DNA of 64,000 nucleotides, taken from the NCBI GenBank assembly GCA_951799405.1, contig OX637337.1:3286001-3350000 (forward strand), in the 5' to 3' direction. The position numbers were made by a program, and so were the translations under genes. The DNA is from Agapetus fuscipes. Lineage: Eukaryota > Arthropoda > Insecta > Trichoptera > Glossosomatidae. Below the pieces are notes generated by a model that ran no database searches, was not told the DNA's origin, and was given only the letters and a program-made list of their open reading frames with translations. This document shows, piece by piece, positions 21,601-33,600 of the stretch (the first letter of the stretch is position 1; each line of letters begins with the position of its first letter).

Positions 21601-24600
21601 AAGAGAGGCTGAAATTTTTATTTGTAATTACACATGCAGCGTTTGTAAGCGCAAACTCACTCATGTCTGCTTGGGGGCATGCATTCAATATGAATTATAA
21701 AATGTATGTATGCAACTTAGATTTATATTCTAAAATTAAAAACATCAAGTGCCACAATTATATGTTAACGTGAAAGAACATTTGCCAGCTTGTGGGTGTG
21801 CATTGTATTTGAATCATCAAAACTCTTTTTGCAACTTAAGATTATAAATTAAGATAACCGTTGTTTAAGGATTTTTCAAACCCAAACTCCTTGACCTAAG
21901 GGTTAGTATGAGGCTTACCACCCATATCGCATAAATGGGTTCACTTAACTAATGTTCCCCCTGTTTCTGAATAGGTCGGCAAAAGTTGCATGGCTTATGG
22001 TTATGAGAGGCTGAAATTTTTATTTGTAATTACACATGCAGCATTTGTAAGCGCAAAGTCACTCATGTCTGCTTGGGGGCATGCATTGAATATGAATTAT
22101 AAAATGTATGTATGCAACTTAGATTTATATTCTAAAATTAAAAACATCAAGTGCCACAATTAAATGTTAGCGTGAAATGACATTTGCCAGTTTGTGGGCG
22201 TGCATTCAATTTGAATCATCAAATAACTTTTTTTGCAACTTTAGATTATAAATTAAATTTAACATTGTTGAAGGATTTTTTAAACTCAAATCCTTGACGG
22301 ATAGGTAAGTATGAGCTTGAATACCCATATCGCAAAAAATGGTTCACTTGACAAATGTTTCCCCTGTTTTTGAAAAGGTTGGCAAAAGTTGCAGGGCTTA
22401 TGTTCATTAGAGGCCTTAATTTTAATTTGTAAGTTAACATGCAGCATTTATAAGCGCGAACCCACTCATGTCTCCAGGGGGGCATGCATTGAATATGAAT
22501 TATAAAAGTTATTGTATCTGTGCAACTTAGATTATATATTCTAATATTTAAAAAAAATCAAGTGCCACAACTATATGTTAGCGTGAAATGACATTTGCCA
22601 GTTTGTGGGCGTGCATTCAATTTGAATCATCAAATAACTTTTTTTGCAACTTTAGATTATAAATTAAATTAAACGTTGTTGAAGGATTTTTCAAACTCAA
22701 ATCCTTGACTTATAGGTAAGTATGAGTCTGAATACCCATATCGCAAAAAATGGTTCACTTGACAAATGTTTCCCCTGTTTTTGAAAAGGTTGGCAAAAGT
22801 TGCAGGGCTTATGTTCATTAGAGGCCTTAATTTTAATTTGTAAGTTCACATGCAGCATTAATAAGCGCGTACCCACTCGTGTCTCCAGGGGGGCATGCAT
22901 TGAATATGAATTATAAAAGTTATTGTATCTGTGCAACTTAGATTATATTGATACCCTCTCTTCAAAATCAAAAATGAGGAAGACTTGGTTGAATGTTTTA
23001 CTTTCGTTTCTTTTTATTTTTCTCTTTTCAGTACAAGTTGTTACAGACAGAATCGGTCTTCGGGCCAACAGGCCGACAAACCTTGTGACAAATTATTCCC
23101 TTTTTATTACAACTAAACACATAAATTTTGTTACAGTAAATTCGGCTCGGCCGGTGTCTTGCCGAACGCCGGCCAATCAGCGTGTAGGGTTAAGTTTTGT
23201 CAAGGAGTTCGACGGATGGCGAAATTCAGGGCCTGCACAAAAAAGTGTGCCGTATCAATTCCCACCATCTTCTGTTGACAAAACTTAACCCTCCTTACGC
23301 TCTCAACCCTTGCCACAGAATTTTCACCCCTGGCCACGGTTCCTTCATCCTTTTCCTTCTCTTCCGATGTTCGTGGAGAGGTGGTGCGCGCTGAAGGCGA
23401 GGAGTCGTATCCGGCGGCCTCGTGTACTGTTCGATCGGATCCTCCTCCTGCTTGTCGGGCGGTAACCTAAGCTGATCTGGGTGCACGTCTCTGCTGGTGC
23501 GGGGTGGCTGTTTCCTGGCCATCCCATGGCTCCGATTCCTCTTCGAGCCGGAGTTCTCTAGCACGAGTTGTCGTCCACTCTGCACCTCCATGCTGACTGG
23601 TTTCAGGTCCCTCTTGCTCGTGTCAAACGTCGAGTCTTCCACTTCGCACACTTGCGGGTGGGATTCACGTTCAAAGTACAGCTCTCTCTCCAAAGGGTCA
23701 TCTTCCATGTCTCTTGGCAGCGCGTCTGCCTCAGGCTCTGCATGGCTCCCATTCTGACCAGGGCAGAAGTGGCTGAATTCTGAAACTTCTGGAGCCAGTG
23801 TCTCTTCCACACGTTGAGACTCCTCGACTGCTCTCAGAGTGTCCTCAGGAACTTCCGCGTTCCTCAGCATGCTGACACTTGCATGCTCCGGTTCACCTTC
23901 ATCCTGGCTTGATTCCGGTTGCGAAGGCTTCCCCTCACGGTCGGGGCAAGACCGGTCGAGATGTGGCCCTGAATAGTGCCAGTATGTCCGTGCGGTCTCT
24001 TGCTCGCTACCTGGCCGTGGCTGCCATGCCATTGGACGCTTTTTCTGGCCTGGTGACTGCCTTTCAGTCTGATGGTGATAGGCTGCTGGCTGCCAATCCC
24101 CTTGCCGTCGCCCTTCTTGCTGATGAGATCCGATGCTGCCCCTGCTTTCACAGCCTGCCGCAGCTGCGAGAAGCTTGCTCCAGGAGGCGCTGGCGCTCTG
24201 AAGTCTCGCCTGGCACTGCGACAACAGGAGGTCCATGGTGTGCTGGATGACCTCCTGCTCCGAGTGCGTGCTGCAGAAGCGCTTGGCCAGCGCTCTCTTC
24301 CTCAAGATAAATCCCATTGCCTCCTCCCCGGGCTCCTGCCGTCCATAGAGGTACAGGAAGTGGCCTCTCTCCCTCCTTGACTTGCTGTTGAATCTTCCCT
24401 TGAGGGCACATTCAACCTCCAGCCAGTCTGTCACTGGGAGCTCCGCCATCCAGGCAGCCGCTTCCCCCTGCAGCCAATCCATTGCCCACATCACCCATTC
24501 GCTCTCTGGGGTTGCGTTCTCCTTGAAGTACGCCAGGGCTGACTCCAAAAATAGCCCTGGGTCTTCCTCCGGCTTCCCCGAAAATGGCATGGGGAGCCGT

Positions 24601-27600
24601 GCCACTGGCGTCCTGTATTCATTGACTGAAGCTCCCTGCTCCATCAAGTCATCACAGGGCCGCGCAGTCTTCATTGTCTTGCTTCTGGTTCTTTGTTGGG
24701 CGCCACAAGTCAGTCCTCCGGTACTTGGGTTGTCACTTTCCAAGTGACTTGGCCCCACGTTCGCGGCGTCAATTGATACCCTCGCTTTAAAAAAATGAGG
24801 ACTACTTGGTTGAATGTTTTACTTTCGTTTCTTTTTATTTTTCTCTTTTCAGTACAAGTTGTTACAGACAGAATCGGTCTTCGGGCCAACAGGCCGACAA
24901 ACCTTGTGACAAATTATTCCCTTTTTATTACAACTAAACACATAAATTTTGTTACAGTAAATTCGGCTCGGCCGGTGTCTTGCCGAACGCCGGCCAATCA
25001 GCGTGTAGGGTTAAGTTTTGTCAAGGAGTTCGACGGATGGCGAAATTCAGGGCCTGCACAAAAAAGTGTGCCGTATCAATATATTCTAATATTTAAAAAA
25101 AATCAAGCGCCACAACTATATGTTAGCGTGAAATGACATTTGCCAGTTTGTGGGCGTGCATTCAATTTGAATCATCAAATAACTTTTTTTGCAACTTTAG
25201 ATTATAAATTAAATTTAACGTTGTTGAAGGATTTTTCAAACTCAAATCCTTGACGGATAGGTAAGTATGAGCTTGAATACCCATATCGAAAATGATTGGT
25301 TCACTTGACAAATGTTCCCCCTGTTTTTGAAAAGGTTGGCCAAAGTTGCAGGGCTTATGTTCATTAGAGGCCTTAATTTTAATTTGTAAGTTCACATGCA
25401 GCATTAATAAGCGCGTACCCACTCGTGTCTCCAGGGGGGCATGCATTGAGTATGAATTATAAAAGTTATTGTATCTGTGCAACTTAGATTATATATTGTA
25501 ATATTTAAAAAAAATCAAGCGCCACAACTATATGTTAGCGTGAAATGACATTTACCAGTTTGTGGGCGTGCATTCAATTTGAATCATCAAATAACTGTTT
25601 TTGCAACTTTAGATTATAAATTAAATTTAACGTTGTTGAAGGATTTTTCAAACTCAAATTCCTTGACTTAAGGGTTAGTATGAGGCTTACCACCCATATC
25701 GCATAAATGGGTTCACTTAACAAATGTGTCCCCTGTTTCTGAAAAGGTCAGCAAAAGTTGCAGGGCTTATGGTCATGAGAGGCTGAAATTTTTATTTGTA
25801 AATACACATGCAGCATTTGTAAGCGCAAACTCACTCGTGTCTCCGAAGAGGAGTGCATTGAATATGAATTATAAATGTTCATGCGTCTATGCAACTTAGA
25901 TTGTATATTGTAATAATACTTTAAAAAAATTAAATGCCGCAATAAGTACGGTTTCATATAAAAAGTTGACCGAATCGATCGTCATTATTTCTAAAAAATA
26001 CATGTTATAACTGGTTGAAGTATAATTTTGAAATAAATAAAGAATATAGGTAGGTACTCAACGGAATTCAACCGAAAAAGAATCGACTTGGCAATGGCAA
26101 CGATGGCAACTTTGAAGCCTATGTTGAAGTGTTGGCAATTTATTTGAAATTCGAATGTCAAAATGAGTTTTGTTTCTCGCATAGGTTTTACATAAAAAGG
26201 TGTTGTGATTGATCATGTTTATTTATTTAAAAAACAACAATTTAAAATCTACTAATGATGAGGAAGCACATCCCAAGTCCTGAACAATATTTGTTGTGAA
26301 TATGACGTGCATCTGTTTAGGAGTTCTTCAGTTTGAATGCCATTAACGCACAACTATTTTGTATGGGGAGGCCGTTGAATTTTATAAAGATAAGGGATTA
26401 AAGATTCATATTAAATGCTTTCCCACAAGCAGACATGCATAATTTCGCGCTCACACATGCCGCATGTGGACCTACAATATAAAAACCCAATCTCAAATGA
26501 ACATAAGCCCTGCAACTCTTGCCGACCTTCCCTGAAACAGGGGTGACATTGGCAAAGTGAACCATTTTTTACAGTATGGGTGGTCAGCTTCATACCAACC
26601 TATCAGTCAAGCCTTCACAAGAAAAAAAAAAACTTTCAGGAGCTGGGAAAACCCCACTTCAAGTAGTGATTGGCGTAAGGCCGGCTCTCTTACCTATGAA
26701 AATGAATAGGTTCACATATCACATGCGACCGCTTCACGGCAAACGCGATAATTAGTTGCACTATATATGCAGCTTAGTTATTTGAGTTGCATTGCGCCAC
26801 TGGGAGATACACAGCTAACCAGCAGCTAAGGATCCCTAGTTCACCAGTCCTGTGACAGCACCCCATTGAGGCGGATTTTCAATTTGGAACTTTGCTCCGA
26901 TTCCACTATAATTTAATATGTTAATAAATACACACTTACAGGTAGCAGAGGATTTGGTGTTTAGAGCTGAGGGGAAGTTTGCTTTTGAACATCGGCAGGT
27001 TCACTTCAATGTTGTCTCTGTCTAGATGCAGAACCTGAGGATGGTTGCCGAAGTAACTCATGGGGTGGAGAGACACAAAGGCTTTGTTCGACGTGTGGAA
27101 GAGCTGCTCGGAAACACTCTGAAATGTGAATTGCCAATTTAAAATATATTTTTAGTATATCGACCGTTAAAAAGAAATAGGGCATAAGCGATCGGTCCGT
27201 AGTCTAGTGGCTTACACCTCTGACTCGTAAATGGAAGGTTGTCGGTTCGAGTTCCGGCGGAGCACAAAAATAAATAAAAATATTTTCATGTACGCTCTTC
27301 GCTGGGTTAAAAAATGAATATACCTTTACCAATGACCATTCACAACAGGTCTATCCAGCCTTAAAACAAGTGGGTCTTGCTTGAGAATTGGCACTTTCTG
27401 TAGCAACGGCCAAGCTTGCAGAGGGCTCTTGAGGTGTGATTCACACAAAAACAGCGCTTACCAAATGGTCGTCGCTGTAAAAAGCGCCAAATCTCAAGCA
27501 AGACCCAGTACTGTAAGGCTGGATGGACCTTTTGATGGGTAAAATTCTTTGGTAAAGGTTTATGAATTTTTCAACCCAGCGTAGAGCAAATTTGAAAATA

Positions 27601-30600
27601 TAAATGGTATATTTTTTGTGCTCCGCCGGGATTCGAACCCACAACCTTCCATTTACGAGACTGAAGTGTTACCACTGGACTATGGACCAAATATGAATTT
27701 TGTAATTTTCAGTGTGCATACTTTACAATGGTTGAACTCGTCAGGCACGGCAACTTGAGGATAATGCGCTCGGCAGAGAATCAGCTTCAGGGTGGACAGA
27801 TCTCTGTGGCTTGTGGCGCTGCTTCCCGAAATCAAATCCTGAAAAATACATGAAGAACATATGCGTCATCTGTTTGCAAAGTCTCCGAATTCCAACCGAT
27901 TATCTTCTTCGATGTACCTACAGCTCATACCTCCCGTTGGCCTCCATCAGCCTTCGCCTCCAACTCTTCCTGTCTACCGCTGCGGCTTTCCAGTCTGTCA
28001 CCTGCACTAGTTGGTTTGCGTCCTTCCTCAAATCATCCCCACCAATTCCAACCGATTATAACCGATCATATTTGCAATCGATTTTGAGAAATTGTCATTT
28101 TTATTACGAGAAATTAGAGCCTTGTGTCTTGCGAGCGGGGAAACCTACATTTGAATTTAAGTGGTTGGTGTAAGGCTGCCCTCTTACTTGTGAAAATAAG
28201 TAAGTTCTTCAACTGTAACTATAACTCTGTCGCCATTTCGCTAGGAGTGGCCAGAGCTGCCATTTTTTCCTATATTTACATACCTCTTTGAATTCATTCA
28301 TATTCATCACCTTTTTCATACATTTCCTTTTTTTACATTCGCTTTGTATATCCCATTCTTTCACACCATTTAAATTTCATGTAATTCTTTTGGGCTAGAA
28401 GTTGCACTACATGCGCAGATAGTTTGTGTTACATGACTTCCGGAAACTAGCTACATCAGTTTGTTTTTTCCCCGTGTCCCTACAGCCCATACCTCTCCTT
28501 GGCTTCCTGTAACATTCCCCTCCAGCTCCTCCTGTCCTCAGCGGCTGACTTCCAACTTGTCACCCGGAGAAGCTGCGCTGCATTATGGTAGAAGTGTCGG
28601 TGTTATGGCTGAGAAGGCTAAGCGGGCTGATCTTTCTAACGTATTTGGAATCGAATAACGTTGGTTCGATCCCCGCTTGGATCATTTCGACTGCTCCAAG
28701 GAAGAAGGAAGTAACTCCGAAATTGAGGTTTTTGACTTATTTCCATTTCTGAAGATAAAAAATCATTATCTTCATTCCAAGATGACAGCCGTGTCTCTAT
28801 CTCTTTTAAATTTGTTAATAAATTAATGTAAAAAATAGTTTAGGCATTGTACTCCATGGAATAAATAACATTCAATTGGCTCTCCTGCAAAAATATATTT
28901 TTTGACTTAGTGCTGTCTTCCTTGGAGCAGTCGATTTGACCATAACTTTGACCCTGGTTCGACAGATGTTATTGGGTAATTATTAATTAATAATTCATTG
29001 GAATAAACAATAATGAATTATTAATTGATGATATAAATACCTGTTTCTGGCCAGGAAGAATAGGTTGGTGAATTGCATTCCTCTTCACAAATCTATTTAA
29101 AAAAAAAAAAATGGCAGTGGAACATACCTGCACTTTCTTCATGTCGTTGGCCAACCTAAACTCCACATCCTTGATGTCAATCTTGCCGCCGTCCGGGTCC
29201 TCCAGCCCAAAGCCCTCTCCCTCTATCTGCCACATTTCCATTTTCAGCTTCTTCCGCTTCTTGGTATCCTCGGCAGATTGGTTTCTATGCTCTCTGCAAT
29301 CAAAGAGCTTGAAAGATAAAGCAAGCCTCTACTTATGGCAATGTAATGTTTTCTGTCCTTATACCATCATCAGGTATCAGTGGTGAAGGGTGCCATACAA
29401 GCCGGTTTCCATCGGTTTCCCGTTTAAAATGAGGCAGAAATGATAATAAAGTAGACTGCATGGTTTCAATGGGGAAAAAATATGAACTGTTTCTTTGGTT
29501 TTAAATGTATTTTTTTACTTTGTGCCTATATATTTTTAATTACTTTGTTACATCATTTTAAAAGGGAAGCCGATGGGAACCGGCTTGTATGGCACGCTTC
29601 GCTACTGTCAGGTATAATTAAAAAAAAAACTTTATAACACTTAAAAGCAGTTTTGATGAAGGATTAGGTATTCTTCTTCTTCTTCCTCAGCTTTTCTCAG
29701 TCCACTCCTGTACATAGGCCTCTTTCAATCTTTTCCATATTGTTCAATCGGCTGCTGTGACCAAATGTTTTTTGATCAGATTGGTGAAATTGTGAAAGAA
29801 TGGAATATACAAAGCGAATGTAAAAGAAGGATATGTAACAAACTGAAAGAGGTATAAGGATAAGAAAAAATGCAGGCAAACCTGCAGAGGCTCTGGCCAC
29901 CCTTAACAGAATGGCGACAGAGTTACAGTTACAGAAGAAGTATTCTATTATCTAGGTTTTTAGCAGTTACTTCGTGAAAGTTCATTTTAATAGATTAAAA
30001 TAAAATACTTCTTCGTTAAGATGGGAGATATTGCTTCTCCCGAAACCGGTAGTGTTTAAAAAATAAAAACTCATGTGAATTATAACAAAGAAGAAGTATT
30101 CATTTACCTTCTCAAGTCTTTTAATTGTTTTAGTTGGCCATGTCTCAATGCTCGTTCTGCGGACGACATGCTCTCTGCTTCAATGATTTCCAGAAGACCG
30201 CAGTCCTACAAGTGCAGTCACAAGATTATAATGCATCATCAAAAAATTTAAAGGTAGATGAGATCAAGAAACAATTTTAATGGCGGCAAATTCAAATCTT
30301 GCATTGATTTTGAGACACTAATCTAATCTAAGTTGCAAAGATGTTACATTGGAGATCACATTACATGCATTCTCACAACCAGATACAAGTTCGCGCTTGC
30401 ACATGCCGCATGTGAACCTACAACACAAAAACCAAATCTCAAATGGACATACACCCTGCAACTCTTGCCGTCTTTCCCTGAAACAGGGGTGACATTGGCA
30501 AAGTGAACCATTTTTACAGCATGGGTGGTCAGCCGCATACCAACCTATAAGTCAAGGTACATACACAACATTTTTAAATCAATAAATAATAATGTGTATG

Positions 30601-33600
30601 GACATCTAAACTAAAACAGAAAACAAATTCCAATTTAATAAACCCTAGCCCCCAACATTACAGATCAACCGCCATTTCTTTCTGTCCTTACATACTTCTT
30701 TCATTTCCTCCAGAGTCATGAGACACTTCCAGAGTCACCTTCCTAATAAAAAAAAATATCTCATGACATTACCTGCAACAGGTCTTTAAACTGGCTCCTC
30801 AGCTTGGTTATTTCATAGAACCTCTGCTCCTCCAGGCCTCTCTTCTTGCACCAGTGCTTGGATCCAGGATGCTTGTCTTCTTCGTAATCATTACTCCTGC
30901 GGGAGCGATGTCCAAAAGAAGAACTCTGCTTGACCTCCAGCCAGGATGTGTAAGTGTTTAGTAATGTCAGCGGATCTCCGTGATCTGACTCCAAGGGTTT
31001 CCTAGCTGTCTGAAAACAAATATACTGTTACGATTTTAGGGTTCAAAAGTCTTTCAATTAAAAATACTGGTCTTCTTATACAGTTGTTTATTTTACACTT
31101 TTAATAATTTATTTTCACAAAGATAGTCTCGACTATTCCATTACACTTGGTTTCTGTTCACTGGTTAAGTTGGTTCAATGTAGTTGTAAAGCTCGTAGGA
31201 TACTGGCTCTGCAAGCAACTTGCACCCTTTTTATACTCTTCAAAACAGTACAATCTAGATCTATATTTGCTAGACAGTTCCAGAAAGGCGTAGTAATCAT
31301 TATTTCTCTATGCTTCAAGTATTTTATTCAATGATTCCTACCCACACATATTTATGAGGATTCTTATTGCATAGTTATAGCTAATACCTATTCTAATATT
31401 TACATAACAATACGTATCCTTACAATGAACATGTGATGAGTTGGGAGGAATTGGGAACGTTGTCATGATGAAAGGATCCTTAACCAACCAGAGACAGGTG
31501 GTAAGTCCTGTGACTCCCGTTTCTTCCTGACTCTGAGCGGCGGGCCTGAGTTTGGGTCTTAGATTTTTTAGTGGATTACTTAGTTATTTTATAAATATTA
31601 CACTGGAGTGTTGCTTTTCGGAGTCTGTTGCCGTGGTCTATTAGAGCTTCTAGATGTTTCACCCATGTCTGCGATGGACTACTTCAGCATGAATACAATG
31701 AAACTGTTGATGAATGTGTTATTATTCTTAAATAGCAGGCGATTGATTTTGCGCTCTGTGGAAAGTGGAGCCACAACATTGGTTAATGAGTCTTTGCGCA
31801 AGTCTGCAATAGTGCTTGGTGAGCGTGCTTTTGCAGTGGCGGCTCCAAGGGTATAGAACCGCCTGCCACCTGTGGCTCGAGAGATTAGAGATAGATAGAG
31901 GTCACATCAAGTGAAGTCTCAAGACTGATGATGAGTGCACCGACTCTTTTGAGGCGCCCTTGGACTGACAATGTCATGAAATGGTGCTAAAGAAAATAAA
32001 ACAACTGATTCATCATCGTCATCGTCATCTAAATCTTAGTTGCAAAGATATGTATCATTTGAGATTCATATTAAATTCATTCCCAAAAGCAGACACGCAT
32101 AATTTCGAGCTCACACATGCCACATGTGGACCTACAATATAAAAAACCCAATCTCAAATGAACATAAGCCCTGCAACTCTTGCCGACCTTCCCTGAAACA
32201 GGGGTGACATTGGCAAAGTGAACCATTTTTTACAGTATGGGTGGTCAGCCTCATACCAACCTATAAGTCAAGTCATCATCAGTAAATAATGTAGGCTAGC
32301 TGTTTCTCATCTTCAGGAGGCCAAACCTGAGATGGAACAAGGGACTTATGAGCTCTGGGCGTGACCATTGGCGACGAGAGGTAATAGAGACGGAAAGGTG
32401 GAGGCAGCTCCTCGAGGAAGCCAGATATGTGGAATAATGTAAATAAATACTGACCATACAATCCACATCTCGATGCGCACGGTTGGTGTAAGGAGATTGG
32501 ACGGAGAGGGCGGCGGCCAAGCTCAGAACAGCTTCTGACTGTAGCAACACTGAACCAAGGACCAGCATTTTACCCAGCACTATCTCCACAGGCAGTCTGG
32601 AGAGAGCCTTGCCCAGGGGGGTCATCTTTTCATTAGAAGTCAAGGCGTACTGCAAAAAATATACAGTATCACTTCAAAGTTATATTAAGTTTTTTTATAC
32701 TAGTCCAAGGTGTATAGATTAAGGTGTGAAACTGTGTATCCGAACCAGGGCCTTCATGTCAAAGAGGCCCCCAAAGTCTTGCAAAACACAATAAAAAACA
32801 ATTATTTTTTTCTTTAACAAATTATTTTTGTCGTTTTTCAGGTTAGACCTTGGTTTATTTGCAGATTTTTTATCTGCCGACGTTTTGCAAATAGACCATG
32901 GTCTATCTAATCTAATCTAAGTTGCAAAGATATGTTACATTGGAGATTCACATTACATGCATTCCCACAACCAGACATGTACAAGTTTGCGCTTGCACAT
33001 GCCTCATGTGAACCTACAACATAAAAACCAAATCTCAAATGGACATACGCCCTGCAACTCTTGCCGTCCTTCCCTGAGACAGGGGTGACATTGGCAAAGT
33101 GAAGTTTTCCTTGGAGAAATAATATTTAAGGTTATGTTTTCATCTTACATGTTGTTTGAGTTCTAAAAGTGCATTCTCTATGCTCTCCGGAGGTGGACTG
33201 TCTAGGAACGGGAATTTCCTGACGTCGGTCAGCCCAAGAGACACCATCAGCAGGAGCAGACTGTCCAGCGGGACCCTCAGCATTTCTGGGGTACCAAATG
33301 CCTCCAGAGCGGAGTACTCCTTCTCAGAGTATATTCTGTAACAGACCCCAGGACCTGTAAATCAAAGAGTGGAATTCAATCTTTGTAAATAAACATAATG
33401 TATAATCTAAGTTGCAAATATATATTAACATTCAAAACTCATATCAAATGCATGCCCACAAACAGACACGTGTAAGTTCACGCTTACAAATGCTGAATGT
33501 GTATCACAAATTAAAACCAAACCTTAAATGAACATAAACCCTGCAACTCTTGCCGACCTTCCCTGAAACAGGGCTGACATTGACAAAGTGAACCATTCAG

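Larger units (their letters stand above)
22949..25078 (-). mobile_element. Gag-only LTR retrotransposon (2130 bp, ATAT duplication)
   Basis: Two LTRs of 309 and 305 bp start TGATAC and end GTATCA, flanked by ATAT at 22945-22948 and 25079-25082. The interior (24773-23258) carries one gag frame and no protease, RT, RNase H or integrase, so it must be mobilised in trans. A primer-binding-like stretch GACGCCGCGAACGTGGGGC follows the 5' LTR. A purine-rich GAAGATGGTGGGAAT precedes the 3' LTR. It has the same orientation as DHX34. Confidence 0.9.
21480..25920 (+). repeat. Tandem array of ~410-bp dimeric RTE-tail units, split by an LTR element
   Basis: Units start at the GGTTAGTATGAGG / GGTAAGTATGAG block near 21500, 21900, 22297, 22710, 25251 and 25665, a period of 404-414 bp. 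Each unit holds a longer half (CACATGCAGCATTTGTAAGC) and a shorter half (GACATTTGCCAGTTTGTGGG), both ending in GCAACTTAGATTATA. The array sits in the DHX34 intron between exons 15 and 16. Confidence 0.85.

Noticed and set aside
23497..24747. Long plus-strand open frames of 86-123 codons
   Set aside because: They are antisense shadows of the GC-rich gag frame.
27193..27265. Possible tRNA gene (GTCCGTAGTCTAGTGG ... GGTTCGAGTTCC)
   Set aside because: Same reasoning: it is the head of tRNA-SINE-1, with no 3' acceptor stem pairing.
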